A stretch of DNA of 64,000 bases from Limnoglobus roseus (lineage in GTDB: Bacteria; Planctomycetota; Planctomycetia; Gemmatales; Gemmataceae): NCBI RefSeq assembly GCF_008254045.1, contig NZ_CP042425.1:7206163-7270162 (forward strand). Direction: 5' to 3'. Below, one piece after another: positions 31,987 through 40,182 of the stretch (its first letter is position 1; the number at the start of each line of letters is the position of its first letter). Under the pieces are notes generated by a model that was not told where the DNA came from, did not search any database, and was given only the letters and a program-made list of their open reading frames with translations. The translations under genes and the position numbers were made by a program.

Positions 31987-32247
31987 ATGCAGCCAGCCGC
32001 ACCCAAGCCATCACCGAAGAACAGCTCCATCGAGTTGGTCAAGAAGCACATCCAGGACAGATCACCGAACCGGCCGCACTGGACGCAAGTCAAGCTTAGC
32101 GACGAGATCGAGGCACTCTGTGCCGTGCTCGACCATTTCAACTCCCTGCACTTCTCCGACCGCGACCGCCTAGCCAAGAAGATCGACCCGAACCACGGGC
32201 GGCTCATCCACCAGCCGGAGCATAAGGGCGGATACGATGCCGCGTAG
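31987..32247 (+). CDS. Hypothetical protein (86 aa)
   Basis: An 86-residue protein with a GGGAGGA site. Basic and helical, overlapping the DUF1064 gene by 11 bases. No family recognised. Confidence 0.55.
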   Translation: MQPAAPKPSPKNSSIELVKKHIQDRSPNRPHWTQVKLSDEIEALCAVLDHFNSLHFSDRDRLAKKIDPNHGRLIHQPEHKGGYDAA

Positions 32248-32587
32248 CCGGGCCAGTTGGGGGCGGAAGGGCAAATACAACAACACCCGCACTTGCGTTG
32301 ACGGCCTCTGGTTCGACAGCAAACTGGAAGCCGCGCGCTGGCAGGAACTGCTGCTGCTCCAGAAGGCCGGTGAAATCATCGACCTCCGCCGCCAGGTGCC
32401 CTACCGCCTGGACGTGAACGGCATGCTCATCTGTCGGATTGTACCGGACTTTCAATACGTCGATAAGCGAACCGGAACGCAGGTTGTTGAAGATACGAAG
32501 GGAATTGTGACCGCCGATTGCGCAATCAAATTGAAGCTCTTGAAAGCCATCCACGGCATCGACGTGCAACTCGTGAGGAAGAAATGA
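32237..32587 (+). CDS. DUF1064 phage endonuclease-like protein
   Basis: A 116-residue protein of the DUF1064 type. FDSKLEAARWQELLLLQKAGEI (quoted in part: FDSKLEAARWQELLL), then VPDFQYVDKRTG and VVEDTKGIVT supply the E, D and E-x-K residues of a PD-(D/E)xK-like nuclease core. Such proteins are thought to cut branched DNA or nick during phage recombination. Coupled (ATGA) to the next gene. Confidence 0.75.
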   Translation: MPRSRASWGRKGKYNNTRTCVDGLWFDSKLEAARWQELLLLQKAGEIIDLRRQVPYRLDVNGMLICRIVPDFQYVDKRTGTQVVEDTKGIVTADCAIKLKLLKAIHGIDVQLVRKK

Positions 32588-33045
32588 CCGAAGAACAATC
32601 CCCCTTGTACAAAATGCGGTTCGAAATCGAGCTCGTCGAACTCATCGAGCGGGGGCATACCCCTCAGCAGGTCGCCGCTCAGCTCGCCGTTTCGGAATAC
32701 ACCGTCCGGCGCGTGTGTCGGAAGCACCGCGTTACCGTGGAGGCAGAAAAACGCCGTCGCAAGCCCCGGCTGGAGCTCAAGAAGCTGATCCCGAGCAAGA
32801 AGGATGATTTTCTCCCCGTGGGGAAATTGGCTACCGAGAAGCCCGACCCAATCCAAATCGCCAAGGAGTCCCTCATCGACGCCTACTTGCTCAAGCTGAC
32901 GAAGCCGATCCTCGACATCCGCGACGACGGCTTCTACCTCCGCGGCAAGCCGGCCAACCTGTCGGACGTGATGAAGGAGACGAACCGGCATCGTATCGGC
33001 TGGGGGCTGGAGCAGGTCGTCACGAACCCGGCGTGGGCGGTGTGA
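32584..33045 (+). CDS. HTH-containing phage protein (153 aa)
   Basis: A 153-residue protein. An HTH is visible at about residues 22-50 (TPQQVAAQLAVSEYTVRRV), followed by a basic region (RRRKPRLELKK) and a C-terminal domain of unknown type. It may be a transcription regulator or terminase-small-like DNA binder for the early region. Confidence 0.55.
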   Translation: MTEEQSPLYKMRFEIELVELIERGHTPQQVAAQLAVSEYTVRRVCRKHRVTVEAEKRRRKPRLELKKLIPSKKDDFLPVGKLATEKPDPIQIAKESLIDAYLLKLTKPILDIRDDGFYLRGKPANLSDVMKETNRHRIGWGLEQVVTNPAWAV

Positions 33046-33201
33046 AGAAAGTGGTTGCGGTAACGCATGACTTATGGTTTGACTTGGGCAGAGGGGAAGG
33101 CCGGTGTTGCAACGCCGAGTCTCAAATTAAATCCTTGTCCGATTCTAACCTTGAGCGCCCTTCCCCGCCTCGGTTCCGCGGGCGAGTAAGGACAAGGTAT
33201 T

Positions 33202-34041
33202 ATGGCAGAAAACAATCAGTGGTATCCGTTTTACACAGGCGACTACGCCCGCAAGACGGCTCACCTGTCCCTGCTTGAGCACGGAGCCTACCGTCTCCTT
33301 CTCGATCACTACTACGCCACCGGCATTCCCCTCCCGAACGACCATGCCAAGCTCTTCCGAATTTGTCGGGCGAGGACACCATCCGAACGCCAAAGTGTGC
33401 TGTCGGCGGCGAGCGAATTCTTTATCGAAGATGGAACGCTGTTGCGTTCAAAAAGATGCGACCGAGAAATCGCCAAGCGGTTGAGATTCAAAGATTCACA
33501 AACTGCCAAGGCAAACATCCGGCACTCCCGCGGCACTCCCGCGGCACATGCCGAGGTGCGTGCCGAAACCATGCCTACTACAACCACAACCACAGATAAT
33601 AAGGGTAAGAAACCCTTATTATATTCAGGCGAGTTTGAAATCTTCTGGAGTGCCTATCCCGACCGAGCTGGAAGCAAGAAAGAAGCGTTTAAGTCCTATA
33701 CCGATTCACTAAAAATTGAAGGAGTTACCAATGAAACCATTATCCGAAGTGTTGAAAGATATTCCCGCTACCTTGCTGCAACAGGATACACGGCTGCCCA
33801 CGCAACAACTTGGCTTAACCAGCATCGCTGGGAAGGCGACTACTCCATACCAAACCAACCATTTAGACTCTATGGCTCAGGAAACGGGATACCCGTTGAC
33901 CGTAGAGACGCAGCAACCCGTGCAAGAGACGAGGGAGTGGCCCTCATCGAAAAGCGAAACAGATTGGCGATGCAGGCCGATCAATCAGACGCTCCAGGGG
34001 CAGAACGAACTCACAACCATGCTCTTCCAAACCTACGCTAG
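33202..34041 (+). CDS. DUF1376-domain replication protein
   Basis: A 279-residue protein. The N-terminal 90 residues match DUF1376 (YdaU): YPFYTGDYARKTAHLSLLEH, AYRLLLDHYY. A low-complexity Thr linker (residues 123-132) leads to a second domain with FEIFWSAYPDRAGSKKEA and ATTWLNQHRWEGDY, a pattern found at the end of phage replication initiators. It is likely the origin-binding or helicase-loading component. The last 310 bases overlap the next gene in another frame. Confidence 0.75.
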   Translation: MAENNQWYPFYTGDYARKTAHLSLLEHGAYRLLLDHYYATGIPLPNDHAKLFRICRARTPSERQSVLSAASEFFIEDGTLLRSKRCDREIAKRLRFKDSQTAKANIRHSRGTPAAHAEVRAETMPTTTTTTDNKGKKPLLYSGEFEIFWSAYPDRAGSKKEAFKSYTDSLKIEGVTNETIIRSVERYSRYLAATGYTAAHATTWLNQHRWEGDYSIPNQPFRLYGSGNGIPVDRRDAATRARDEGVALIEKRNRLAMQADQSDAPGAERTHNHALPNLR

Positions 34042-34348
34042 CCAAAAGAGCTACGGCGACAAGGCTGAGATGATGGAGTTCAAGGATAGCATGTTCCAAC
34101 TCGTCTTGGGCAAATACCAGTTTGCCGACGTTAAACAAGCATTTATCGATCACGTCAGCCGAAAAGCAGATTTACCTACCCCGTCCGACATCGTGAACAT
34201 CATCGACCCTCCCAAGGAAAAGTTATCGCAGGCAGTCTACATCGACATTAAACGGCGAATGGCGATGCCAAACGAGTATGTTCCCGATTACGAGAAGAAG
34301 TATTGCCGCGAATTCGAGGCTCAAGAACTGGCGAAGATTGGAGATTGA
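33731..34348 (+). CDS. DnaI/helper-like replication protein, overlapping start
   Basis: A 205-residue protein if started at the ATG with a GGAG site 6 bases upstream. That start places 310 bases inside the DUF1376 gene in another frame. The C-terminal half (MFQLVLGKYQFADVKQAFIDH and RKADLPTPSDIVNII) is the reliable part and resembles the DNA-helicase loader helpers of phages; the N-terminal third is Gln/Thr-rich. A later start at 33872 would shorten the overlap but has no ribosome site. Confidence 0.6.
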   Translation: MKPLSEVLKDIPATLLQQDTRLPTQQLGLTSIAGKATTPYQTNHLDSMAQETGYPLTVETQQPVQETREWPSSKSETDWRCRPINQTLQGQNELTTMLFQTYASQKSYGDKAEMMEFKDSMFQLVLGKYQFADVKQAFIDHVSRKADLPTPSDIVNIIDPPKEKLSQAVYIDIKRRMAMPNEYVPDYEKKYCREFEAQELAKIGD

Positions 34349-34349
34349 C

Positions 34350-34727
34350 ATGATTGACGACAACCTACTGGAGAAGTGCCGCAACATCGTCCGAGCGACC
34401 GTCAGCAATGCTGTCTACGCGGTTGCCGCCTTGACAGACGATGAGTTGATTCAGGTAACAGCGCTGGCGTGGCTTGGCCGAGAGTTCAGCAAAGAGTGGG
34501 GTGAGGCGGCTTCCAAGATGTACGAGAAGCTTCTCCTCGAAGCCAGAGCTAAGCATGACCACGCGAGCATCGAGTACCTGGTTGCCAAAAACAACGTCTT
34601 GCAAGCTTACATCGGTCGCGGCCTCGATCTACTCGGGTTAGACGTGTTCGATTACGACAAGGCCATGAGGATCGCGCAGGAGAAATCCGCATTTAGCAAA
34701 CCACCAACCGAAGGAGCCTATCAATGA
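34350..34727 (+). CDS. Hypothetical protein (125 aa)
   Basis: A 125-residue helical protein one base after the previous stop and coupled by ATGA to the next gene. No domain recognised. Confidence 0.55.
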   Translation: MIDDNLLEKCRNIVRATVSNAVYAVAALTDDELIQVTALAWLGREFSKEWGEAASKMYEKLLLEARAKHDHASIEYLVAKNNVLQAYIGRGLDLLGLDVFDYDKAMRIAQEKSAFSKPPTEGAYQ

Positions 34728-35014
34728 CCGCGTTAGACTTTATGAGCAACAGCCCGTACCTCGCGCTCTTCCGTTTCTGGCTGATTTTGAGGATAGTTAC
34801 CGGGATCGCGCTTGCTCAGATTCGTCACCTGAATATCCGTTTGGCGGGATGGCCACCCGCGCACCTCGACGCAGATGGCGATTTCGAATGGCAGCCACCA
34901 TCTGACCGCCAGAACATCGCTAGAATGTCGCAAGATGACGATTCATCGGACAACGAAGCGATCAAAGAACGCCACAGTAAAGCCGGATTAGGAAAAAATG
35001 AACGAATCAGTTGA
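34724..35014 (+). CDS. Small membrane-anchored protein (96 aa)
   Basis: A 96-residue protein with an N-terminal hydrophobic segment (YLALFRFWLILRIVTGIAL) and a polar, acidic C-terminal half. Coupled upstream by ATGA and overlapping the following gene by 17 bases. Function unknown. Confidence 0.5.
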   Translation: MTALDFMSNSPYLALFRFWLILRIVTGIALAQIRHLNIRLAGWPPAHLDADGDFEWQPPSDRQNIARMSQDDDSSDNEAIKERHSKAGLGKNERIS

Positions 35015-35246
35015 AGCAACTCTCAGCTACTACGACCGTGGCCACTTGGCGGCGAATGACGTGTTGAGCGTGCTCTGCAAACATCTCGTGGATATCCCAA
35101 GCGATTTCGAACGGACTTATTTTGCCCTCATCCAGCACCGGAACCCGGAGATCAACATTTTGGCCGGCCGCCTGAATTTGTTTTTCGAATCATATCAAAG
35201 CGAACACCTCGAATCATCACATCAACCAAAGGAGACCACATCCTGA
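34998..35246 (+). CDS. Hypothetical protein (82 aa)
   Basis: An 82-residue soluble helical protein. No recognised motif. Its stop shares bases with the unusual CTG start of the next gene. Confidence 0.5.
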   Translation: MNESVEATLSYYDRGHLAANDVLSVLCKHLVDIPSDFERTYFALIQHRNPEINILAGRLNLFFESYQSEHLESSHQPKETTS

Positions 35247-35359
35247 CCTGGATTTATCTGCTACTCGGCGGCATCGTTGCCTACCTGATTCTCGCAATCT
35301 CCCTCGTGTTCGCTTTCGCGTGGGCGTTGGACCGTACAAATGGGGAGGAGGGGTTGTGA
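35243..35359 (+). CDS. Transmembrane micropeptide with CTG start (38 aa)
   Basis: A 38-residue peptide that is mostly one membrane helix (YLLLGGIVAYLILAISLVFA). The only start in reach is CTG at 35243, overlapped with the previous stop (CTGA) and preceded by AAAGGAGA at ideal distance. The frame and site fit the operon too well to be ignored; the start codon is unusual. Confidence 0.5.
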   Translation: MTWIYLLLGGIVAYLILAISLVFAFAWALDRTNGEEGL

Positions 35360-35481
35360 ACGCAATCGAGAGCTGGGCCTCGGCGCGATCAAAGCATAAT
35401 CTTCCCGTTCGGGAACAAAACGCCCTCATTGATGCTAATACTTCCCGAATGTTACCGAGCGGGATGAATGTCCGGAATTGA
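35356..35481 (+). CDS. Small hypothetical protein (41 aa)
   Basis: A 41-residue protein with a GTG start coupled to the previous stop (GTGA) and GGAGGAGG upstream. Basic; no motif. Probably the last gene of the rightward early operon. Confidence 0.45.
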   Translation: MNAIESWASARSKHNLPVREQNALIDANTSRMLPSGMNVRN

Positions 35482-35535
35482 CGAGAAGAATCAAAGGCAT
35501 GCTCCGAAGTGCCGAGACCCAAACCGTCGCGTCTC

Positions 35536-35835
35536 TCAGGGCGAGGTTGTGAGCTTCGGAAGAATCGTTTCGGACTCGGGCTTCGGGGCTTTCTCATGCT
35601 TCTTTTCCGGCACAGGCGCGGGTGGGGTTGGCACGAAGCCCTGCTTTGTCTCGGGCGTTACGGACTGAGTTGCCGGCGGCGTTGGTAACTTGGTCGTCGG
35701 GACCGGGGGTGGCACCGGCGGCGTAGAATCTTTCACAGGCGCAGGCGTTGGCGGTCCCGGCCTGAGCGGTGAACGTATAGGCCACCTTGGTGAGTATGCT
35801 GTCCAGGCAGAGCTGGAGACGGTGGAGAGCGTCAA
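35536..35835 (-). CDS. Proline-rich ORF, doubtful
   Basis: A 99-codon frame with a Pro/Thr/Lys-rich composition (PPVPPPVPTTKLPTPPATQ) and only a TTG start. The base upstream part changes frame before any ATG is met. It may be the remnant of a longer surface protein, or not coding at all. Nothing else is seen in 35482-35883. Confidence 0.25.
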   Translation of the reverse strand: MTLSTVSSSAWTAYSPRWPIRSPLRPGPPTPAPVKDSTPPVPPPVPTTKLPTPPATQSVTPETKQGFVPTPPAPVPEKKHEKAPKPESETILPKLTTSP

Positions 35836-35883
35836 AGGAGCGAAGAAGCTTGTAAAGTGCGCAATTGAAGAAGCAGTGCCATT

Positions 35884-37173
35884 TTAATCGATACTTAATT
35901 CAACTTTAGGTCGTGCTTTTCTATAGTTCTCTATCAACTCAGGTTTAAATTGTTTGCTCTTTATGAACAATCTCTTTAATTTTGGAGCCGCAATTAGCAT
36001 TTCTAGTCCTTTCTCAGGAATTGTCGCATTGGAAATGTCTAGTGAGTCTAACTCTGCAAAGTGACACAACTGGTCAAATGACTTTTCAGTGAGTGTGGCA
36101 TTGCCAAGCCGCAAGAAGTGCAGGCCGCGCAAGCTTGCGAGAATCGGTATCGAGTCGTCGGCGACCTCTGCACTTGTAAAACCAATGAAGTCCAAGTTCG
36201 GAGCTGCGGAAACGATATCTTTAATTCCCGAAATGTTTATCGGACAACCATACAGGTACATGCCAGTTAGTTTCAGAAGTGGCCGTACCGACTTGAAACC
36301 GGTGCCCGTAATCTTGTGGCCCTGCAGGCCCAAAGACATAAGGTTACTCAAATTTCCAAGTTGAGATATTCCTGCATCGGTTATCGCGTCACCTTCCAGT
36401 GTAAGAATCACGATGGATTCAATCTTAGAAATGGCTGCGATTCCCAGATCATCGACGCGTACGCCTCTCAGATTAATTTCCCTTAGCTTGCTTAAGCCTG
36501 CCAAGTTCTGAAACCCCTCTCCACTGATCGTGAGCGGTTCTTTTTTGGGGCCTGTTATATCGATACCAGTTAACCCAGTTAGGTTTTTGAGCTCACCAAT
36601 CCCTTTGTCGGTGACTACTAGTCCTGCATTTCCAAGCCATAAACGTGCAAGACAGCGAAGTGAATCGAGCTGAGCCATCCCCTTGTCGCTAAGGGGTATT
36701 CCGATCGTCAACTGTGTAACTCCTGCAAGCCGGAGCAGCTTAAGAAAATCAGGGCGAATTCTACCATCGGCATCGAGGTGACGTGGATTGTATATTTCGA
36801 TAGTCAGTTGACTCGGGCCGAAATCGCGACAATCCAACTCGGGGTCTATTATCTTCAATTGCTGTATTGCTTCATCGGCTTTTTTGGCCAATCGCTGAAG
36901 TTCTGGATTGTTATTTACGTCGTACATATACTGGCGCCAGTTGTCATCATAGGGATCGCCGCTTGGAGCCCTTGGTGCTGGCACTTGGGCCTTCGCTTGG
37001 GCCTTCACTTGGGCTTTCGCTTGAACAGGTTGCACAGGCAGGACGTTTGGCCCTATTTGAGGAGGCTTCTCATTGGCTTGGACTCGGCGGGGCATTTCCT
37101 GCTTGGCGTCCCCGTTGCAGCCGAATAGGCAGGTAATCGTAAATAGGCCAAGCCATGTTGAAAGAATACGCAT
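35884..37173 (-). CDS. Leucine-rich-repeat lipoprotein
   Basis: A 429-residue protein with a lipoprotein signal (LFTITCLFGCN, Cys at about residue 19), a Gln/Ala/Lys linker with AKAQVKAQAKAQV repeats, then about ten leucine-rich repeats of 23-25 residues (GISQLGNLSNLMSLGLQGHKI, one example in part). LRR proteins of this type are frequent in planctomycetes and bind other proteins at the cell surface. It is on the strand opposite to the phage late genes and AT-richer, so it is a moron-like insertion, perhaps a lysogenic conversion gene. Confidence 0.75.
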   Translation of the reverse strand: MRILSTWLGLFTITCLFGCNGDAKQEMPRRVQANEKPPQIGPNVLPVQPVQAKAQVKAQAKAQVPAPRAPSGDPYDDNWRQYMYDVNNNPELQRLAKKADEAIQQLKIIDPELDCRDFGPSQLTIEIYNPRHLDADGRIRPDFLKLLRLAGVTQLTIGIPLSDKGMAQLDSLRCLARLWLGNAGLVVTDKGIGELKNLTGLTGIDITGPKKEPLTISGEGFQNLAGLSKLREINLRGVRVDDLGIAAISKIESIVILTLEGDAITDAGISQLGNLSNLMSLGLQGHKITGTGFKSVRPLLKLTGMYLYGCPINISGIKDIVSAAPNLDFIGFTSAEVADDSIPILASLRGLHFLRLGNATLTEKSFDQLCHFAELDSLDISNATIPEKGLEMLIAAPKLKRLFIKSKQFKPELIENYRKARPKVELSID

Positions 37174-37370
37174 GGCAAACTCCAATCGAGGTATTAGGTT
37201 CTGCCGATTCTGTTGCGGTCTCAGAAGTGGCAATTTCCCCTTTCCTCAACATAGCATTTTATTTTCCCGATAACTTCTGAACAAATGTGCTTTTGCTCTT
37301 CTATCACTCACCTCAGTTAACTGAAACTTAACCCAAGCCGTGCTACCCTCCCGCGAACCAGGGAGGGTGC

Positions 37371-37847
37371 ATGCGTTACGAAGAACGAATCGAGCCGACG
37401 CCGGAAATGCTCGCAAAGGGCACGGTCATCATCCACCGGGACTCAGACGGCAACTTCCTCTCCGCAGAACCACGGCACATCACAATCCTGCAATGGCTCG
37501 ACGACATGCGGCTCCTGTCGCCGGAGTGCGTGTGGGCGGCGCACCGGTACATGGCCTGCCAGCACGCCTACGAGCGGCGCATCCGGGGCAAAGGCACATT
37601 CCTCGACCGGAGCGTCGGGGAGGGTGAGGGTGATCCATTCGAGCCGACGATGGCAGATGATTACTTGAAGATGGTGCGACGGCTTACGCGGGATGATGCC
37701 TCGGATATCGACCGAGTTTGTCTTACCTATTTCCTGGTAAGCAGCCGGTCGATGCTGTTTTCGCAACGTAAGCGCTTCCAGGAAGTCTTTGAAAAACTGG
37801 CGGCAGCGGTGGAAGCTGTGCATGATTCACGGGTGAGAGAAAACTAA
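37371..37847 (+). CDS. Hypothetical protein before the late operon
   Basis: A 158-residue helical protein with GAGGG before the ATG. Its C-terminal part (LVSSRSMLFSQRKRFQEVF) might bind nucleic acid. Placement just before TerS fits a late transcription regulator, but no family is recognised. Confidence 0.55.
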   Translation: MRYEERIEPTPEMLAKGTVIIHRDSDGNFLSAEPRHITILQWLDDMRLLSPECVWAAHRYMACQHAYERRIRGKGTFLDRSVGEGEGDPFEPTMADDYLKMVRRLTRDDASDIDRVCLTYFLVSSRSMLFSQRKRFQEVFEKLAAAVEAVHDSRVREN

Positions 37848-38177
37848 TCACTCACAAATCTTACGCCTTTCACCCCAGCGTGTTGCCGGGAAAACCAGAA
37901 GTTGAACAAATCGCTCCGTGGTCGAATCTTCACCGTGGCGGCCTGAAATATCTGCCGCTTGCTGTCCAGAAAATCGTCAGAAAGGGAATTTTCGACCTGG
38001 CGAGTGCTCACCCAGGCGGATTTGAAACGCTTTACCTGACGCGCGGCCTAGGAATCATTCAAGCTGGTCCTCGATCACTTTCCCACTTGCGCGTAAAGAT
38101 TCAATGTGGTAGTCCTGGACTTGCGTGACGGGTTCGTCGCGCCTGAAATTTGACTCACAGCCTAAAGCTCAACCTCA
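37848..38177 (+). other. Non-coding leader before the late operon
   Basis: About 330 bases with one weak GTG-started frame (37880-38128) that lacks a ribosome site and a family. The stretch ends at a strong intrinsic terminator, so it is more likely a leader or small RNA for late-gene control. Confidence 0.35.
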
Positions 38178-38203
38178 CCCGCCAACCCACGGCGGGTTTT
38201 TTT
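38178..38203 (+). terminator. Intrinsic terminator at the head of the late operon
   Basis: CCCGCC (38178-38183) and GGCGGG (38191-38196) followed by seven T's. It ends 9 bases before the terS start, leaving no room for a promoter, so late transcription must read through it. This is the arrangement expected for Q-type antitermination or attenuation. Confidence 0.7.
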
Positions 38204-38212
38204 CATTCCTCT

Positions 38213-38791
38213 ATGAACCTGACACCAAAGCAAGAGAAGTTCGCTCAGAAGTACATCGAGCTGGGTAATGCGGCCGAAGCGTACCGGCAGAGCTACGACG
38301 CAAAGAAGATGACCGACAAGACCACCTGGGAGGCGGCATCTCGATTACTCGCCGACAGCAAGGTGGCTGCAAGGGTTAACGAACTTAAAGAATTACACCT
38401 TAAGGCTCACGTCGTCACGGTCAATCGTGTGCTGGAAGAGTACGCGCGATTGGCGTTCGCCGATGTGCGCAAAGCGTTCGACCCGAAGGGCAATCTTAAA
38501 CCAATACACGAGATTCCGGACGACATCGCCGCAGCCATCGCGGGAATCGACATCGTCGAGAATCAGTGCGGTGCCAGCATCTCGGCCGAAGGGATTCGAG
38601 CCGTCGAGAGCTATACCAAGAAGCTGAAGTTCGCCGACAAGAAGGGCACGCTCGACAGCCTGGCGAAACACCTCGGCATGTTCACTGACACAATCAAGGT
38701 CACGCATGACTACGAAGAAATGACCGATGACGAACTCATCGCTCTCGCCCGAAGCAAGGGCATCGTTACTGGAGAAAATTCGCCTCTCTGA
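38213..38791 (+). CDS. terS: Terminase small subunit
   Basis: A 192-residue Terminase_2-type small subunit. The N-terminal block LTPKQEKFAQKYIELGNAAE with an HTH, then SRLLADSKVAARVNEL and KLKFADKKGTLDSLAKHLG are family hallmarks. It recognises the packaging site and recruits the large subunit, whose gene overlaps by 65 bases. Confidence 0.88.
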   Translation: MNLTPKQEKFAQKYIELGNAAEAYRQSYDAKKMTDKTTWEAASRLLADSKVAARVNELKELHLKAHVVTVNRVLEEYARLAFADVRKAFDPKGNLKPIHEIPDDIAAAIAGIDIVENQCGASISAEGIRAVESYTKKLKFADKKGTLDSLAKHLGMFTDTIKVTHDYEEMTDDELIALARSKGIVTGENSPL

Positions 38792-40166
38792 GGAGATCGC
38801 GAAGCGCAAGCGGGAGAACCGCCTCGCGACGTACACCCCGTATGCGAAGCAGCGGGAGTTCCACGCCGCCGGGGCGACTCACCGAGAGCGCCTGTTCATG
38901 GCGGGCAACCAGCTCGGCAAGACCATCGCGGGGGGCAACGAGGAGGCGATCCACGCCACCGGCCTCTACCCCGACTGGTGGACTGGCAAGCGGTGGGAAG
39001 ACCCCACGAAGTCCTGGGTCGCCGGCGTCACCGGGGAATCGACCCGCGACAACCCGCAGCGGATTCTCCTGGGCGAGCGCGGGGCGTTCGGCACAGGCGC
39101 GATCCCCAAGCGGTGCATCCTCGACTACGCCTCGGCCCGCGGCATCCCCGGCCTGGTCGATACGGTCCAGGTCAAGCACGTCTCCGGCGGCACGAGTTAC
39201 ATTGCGTTCAAGTCCTACGAAAAGGGCCGCGAGAAGTGGCAGGGCGAGACGCTGCACCGGGTTTGGTTCGACGAGGAGCCGCCGCTCGACATCTACATCG
39301 AAGGCCTCACCCGCACCAACGCCACCAGCGGCATCGTCACGGTGACGTTCACCCCCCTGCTCGGCATGTCCGACACGGTGCTGCGGTTCATCGGCGACGG
39401 CGAGGCCAAAGCGCCAGGGACGCACGTCACCAACATGACCATCGACGACGCCGAGCACTACTCACCCGAACAGCGTGCCGCCATCGTCGCGAGCTACCCG
39501 CCGCACGAGCGCGAGGCGCGGGCGAAGGGCGTTCCGATCCTCGGCTCGGGCCGCGTCTTCCCCATCTCGGAAGAATCGATCCGCATCGACCCGATCACGA
39601 TCCCGGCCCACTGGGCGCAGATCGGCGCGCTCGACTTCGGCTGGGACCACCCCACCGCCGGCGTTCGCCTCTGCTACGACCGCGACGCCGACTGCATCTA
39701 CGTCACCCACACCCACCGCCTGAAGGAAGCCACGCCGGTCATCCACGCCGCCACGCTCAAGTCCTGGGGCGACTGGCTCCCGTGGGCATGGCCGCACGAC
39801 GGCCTTCAGCACGACAAGGGGTCGGGCGAGCAACTCGCCGCCCAGTACAAGGCGCAAGGCCTGAACATGCTCCACGAGCGCGCCACCTTCCCCGACGGCA
39901 GCAACGGCGTCGAGGCGGGGATCATGGAAATGCTCGACCGGATGCAGACGGGCCGGCTCAAAGTGTTCTCCACGCTCACCGAGTGGTTCGAGGAGTTCCG
40001 CATGTACCACCGCAAGGACGGGCTGATCGTCAAGGAGCGCGACGACCTCATGGCCGCGACCCGCTACGGCGTCATGATGCTCCGCTACGCCAAGACCCGC
40101 CCCGTCAAGCGGACACCGACCACACCGCACGCGGGTGCAAGCACGAACGCCTGGATGGCCCGCTAA
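38727..40166 (+). CDS. terL: Terminase large subunit (P22 gp2-like)
   Basis: A 479-residue packaging motor. The ATPase half has Walker A MAGNQLGKT and Walker B HRVWFDEEPP; the nuclease half has IGALDFGWDHPTAG as the first acidic site and RDDLMAATRYGVMM at the end. The size and order match P22-like terminases that package by headful. Start at 38727 overlaps terS. Confidence 0.92.
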   Translation: MTNSSLSPEARASLLEKIRLSEEIAKRKRENRLATYTPYAKQREFHAAGATHRERLFMAGNQLGKTIAGGNEEAIHATGLYPDWWTGKRWEDPTKSWVAGVTGESTRDNPQRILLGERGAFGTGAIPKRCILDYASARGIPGLVDTVQVKHVSGGTSYIAFKSYEKGREKWQGETLHRVWFDEEPPLDIYIEGLTRTNATSGIVTVTFTPLLGMSDTVLRFIGDGEAKAPGTHVTNMTIDDAEHYSPEQRAAIVASYPPHEREARAKGVPILGSGRVFPISEESIRIDPITIPAHWAQIGALDFGWDHPTAGVRLCYDRDADCIYVTHTHRLKEATPVIHAATLKSWGDWLPWAWPHDGLQHDKGSGEQLAAQYKAQGLNMLHERATFPDGSNGVEAGIMEMLDRMQTGRLKVFSTLTEWFEEFRMYHRKDGLIVKERDDLMAATRYGVMMLRYAKTRPVKRTPTTPHAGASTNAWMAR

Positions 40167-40182
40167 CTTTGAAACGAGACCG

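Noticed and set aside
37880..38128. 82-codon GTG-started ORF before terS
   Set aside because: No ribosome site, no recognisable family and position in a leader ending at a terminator; not supported as a gene.
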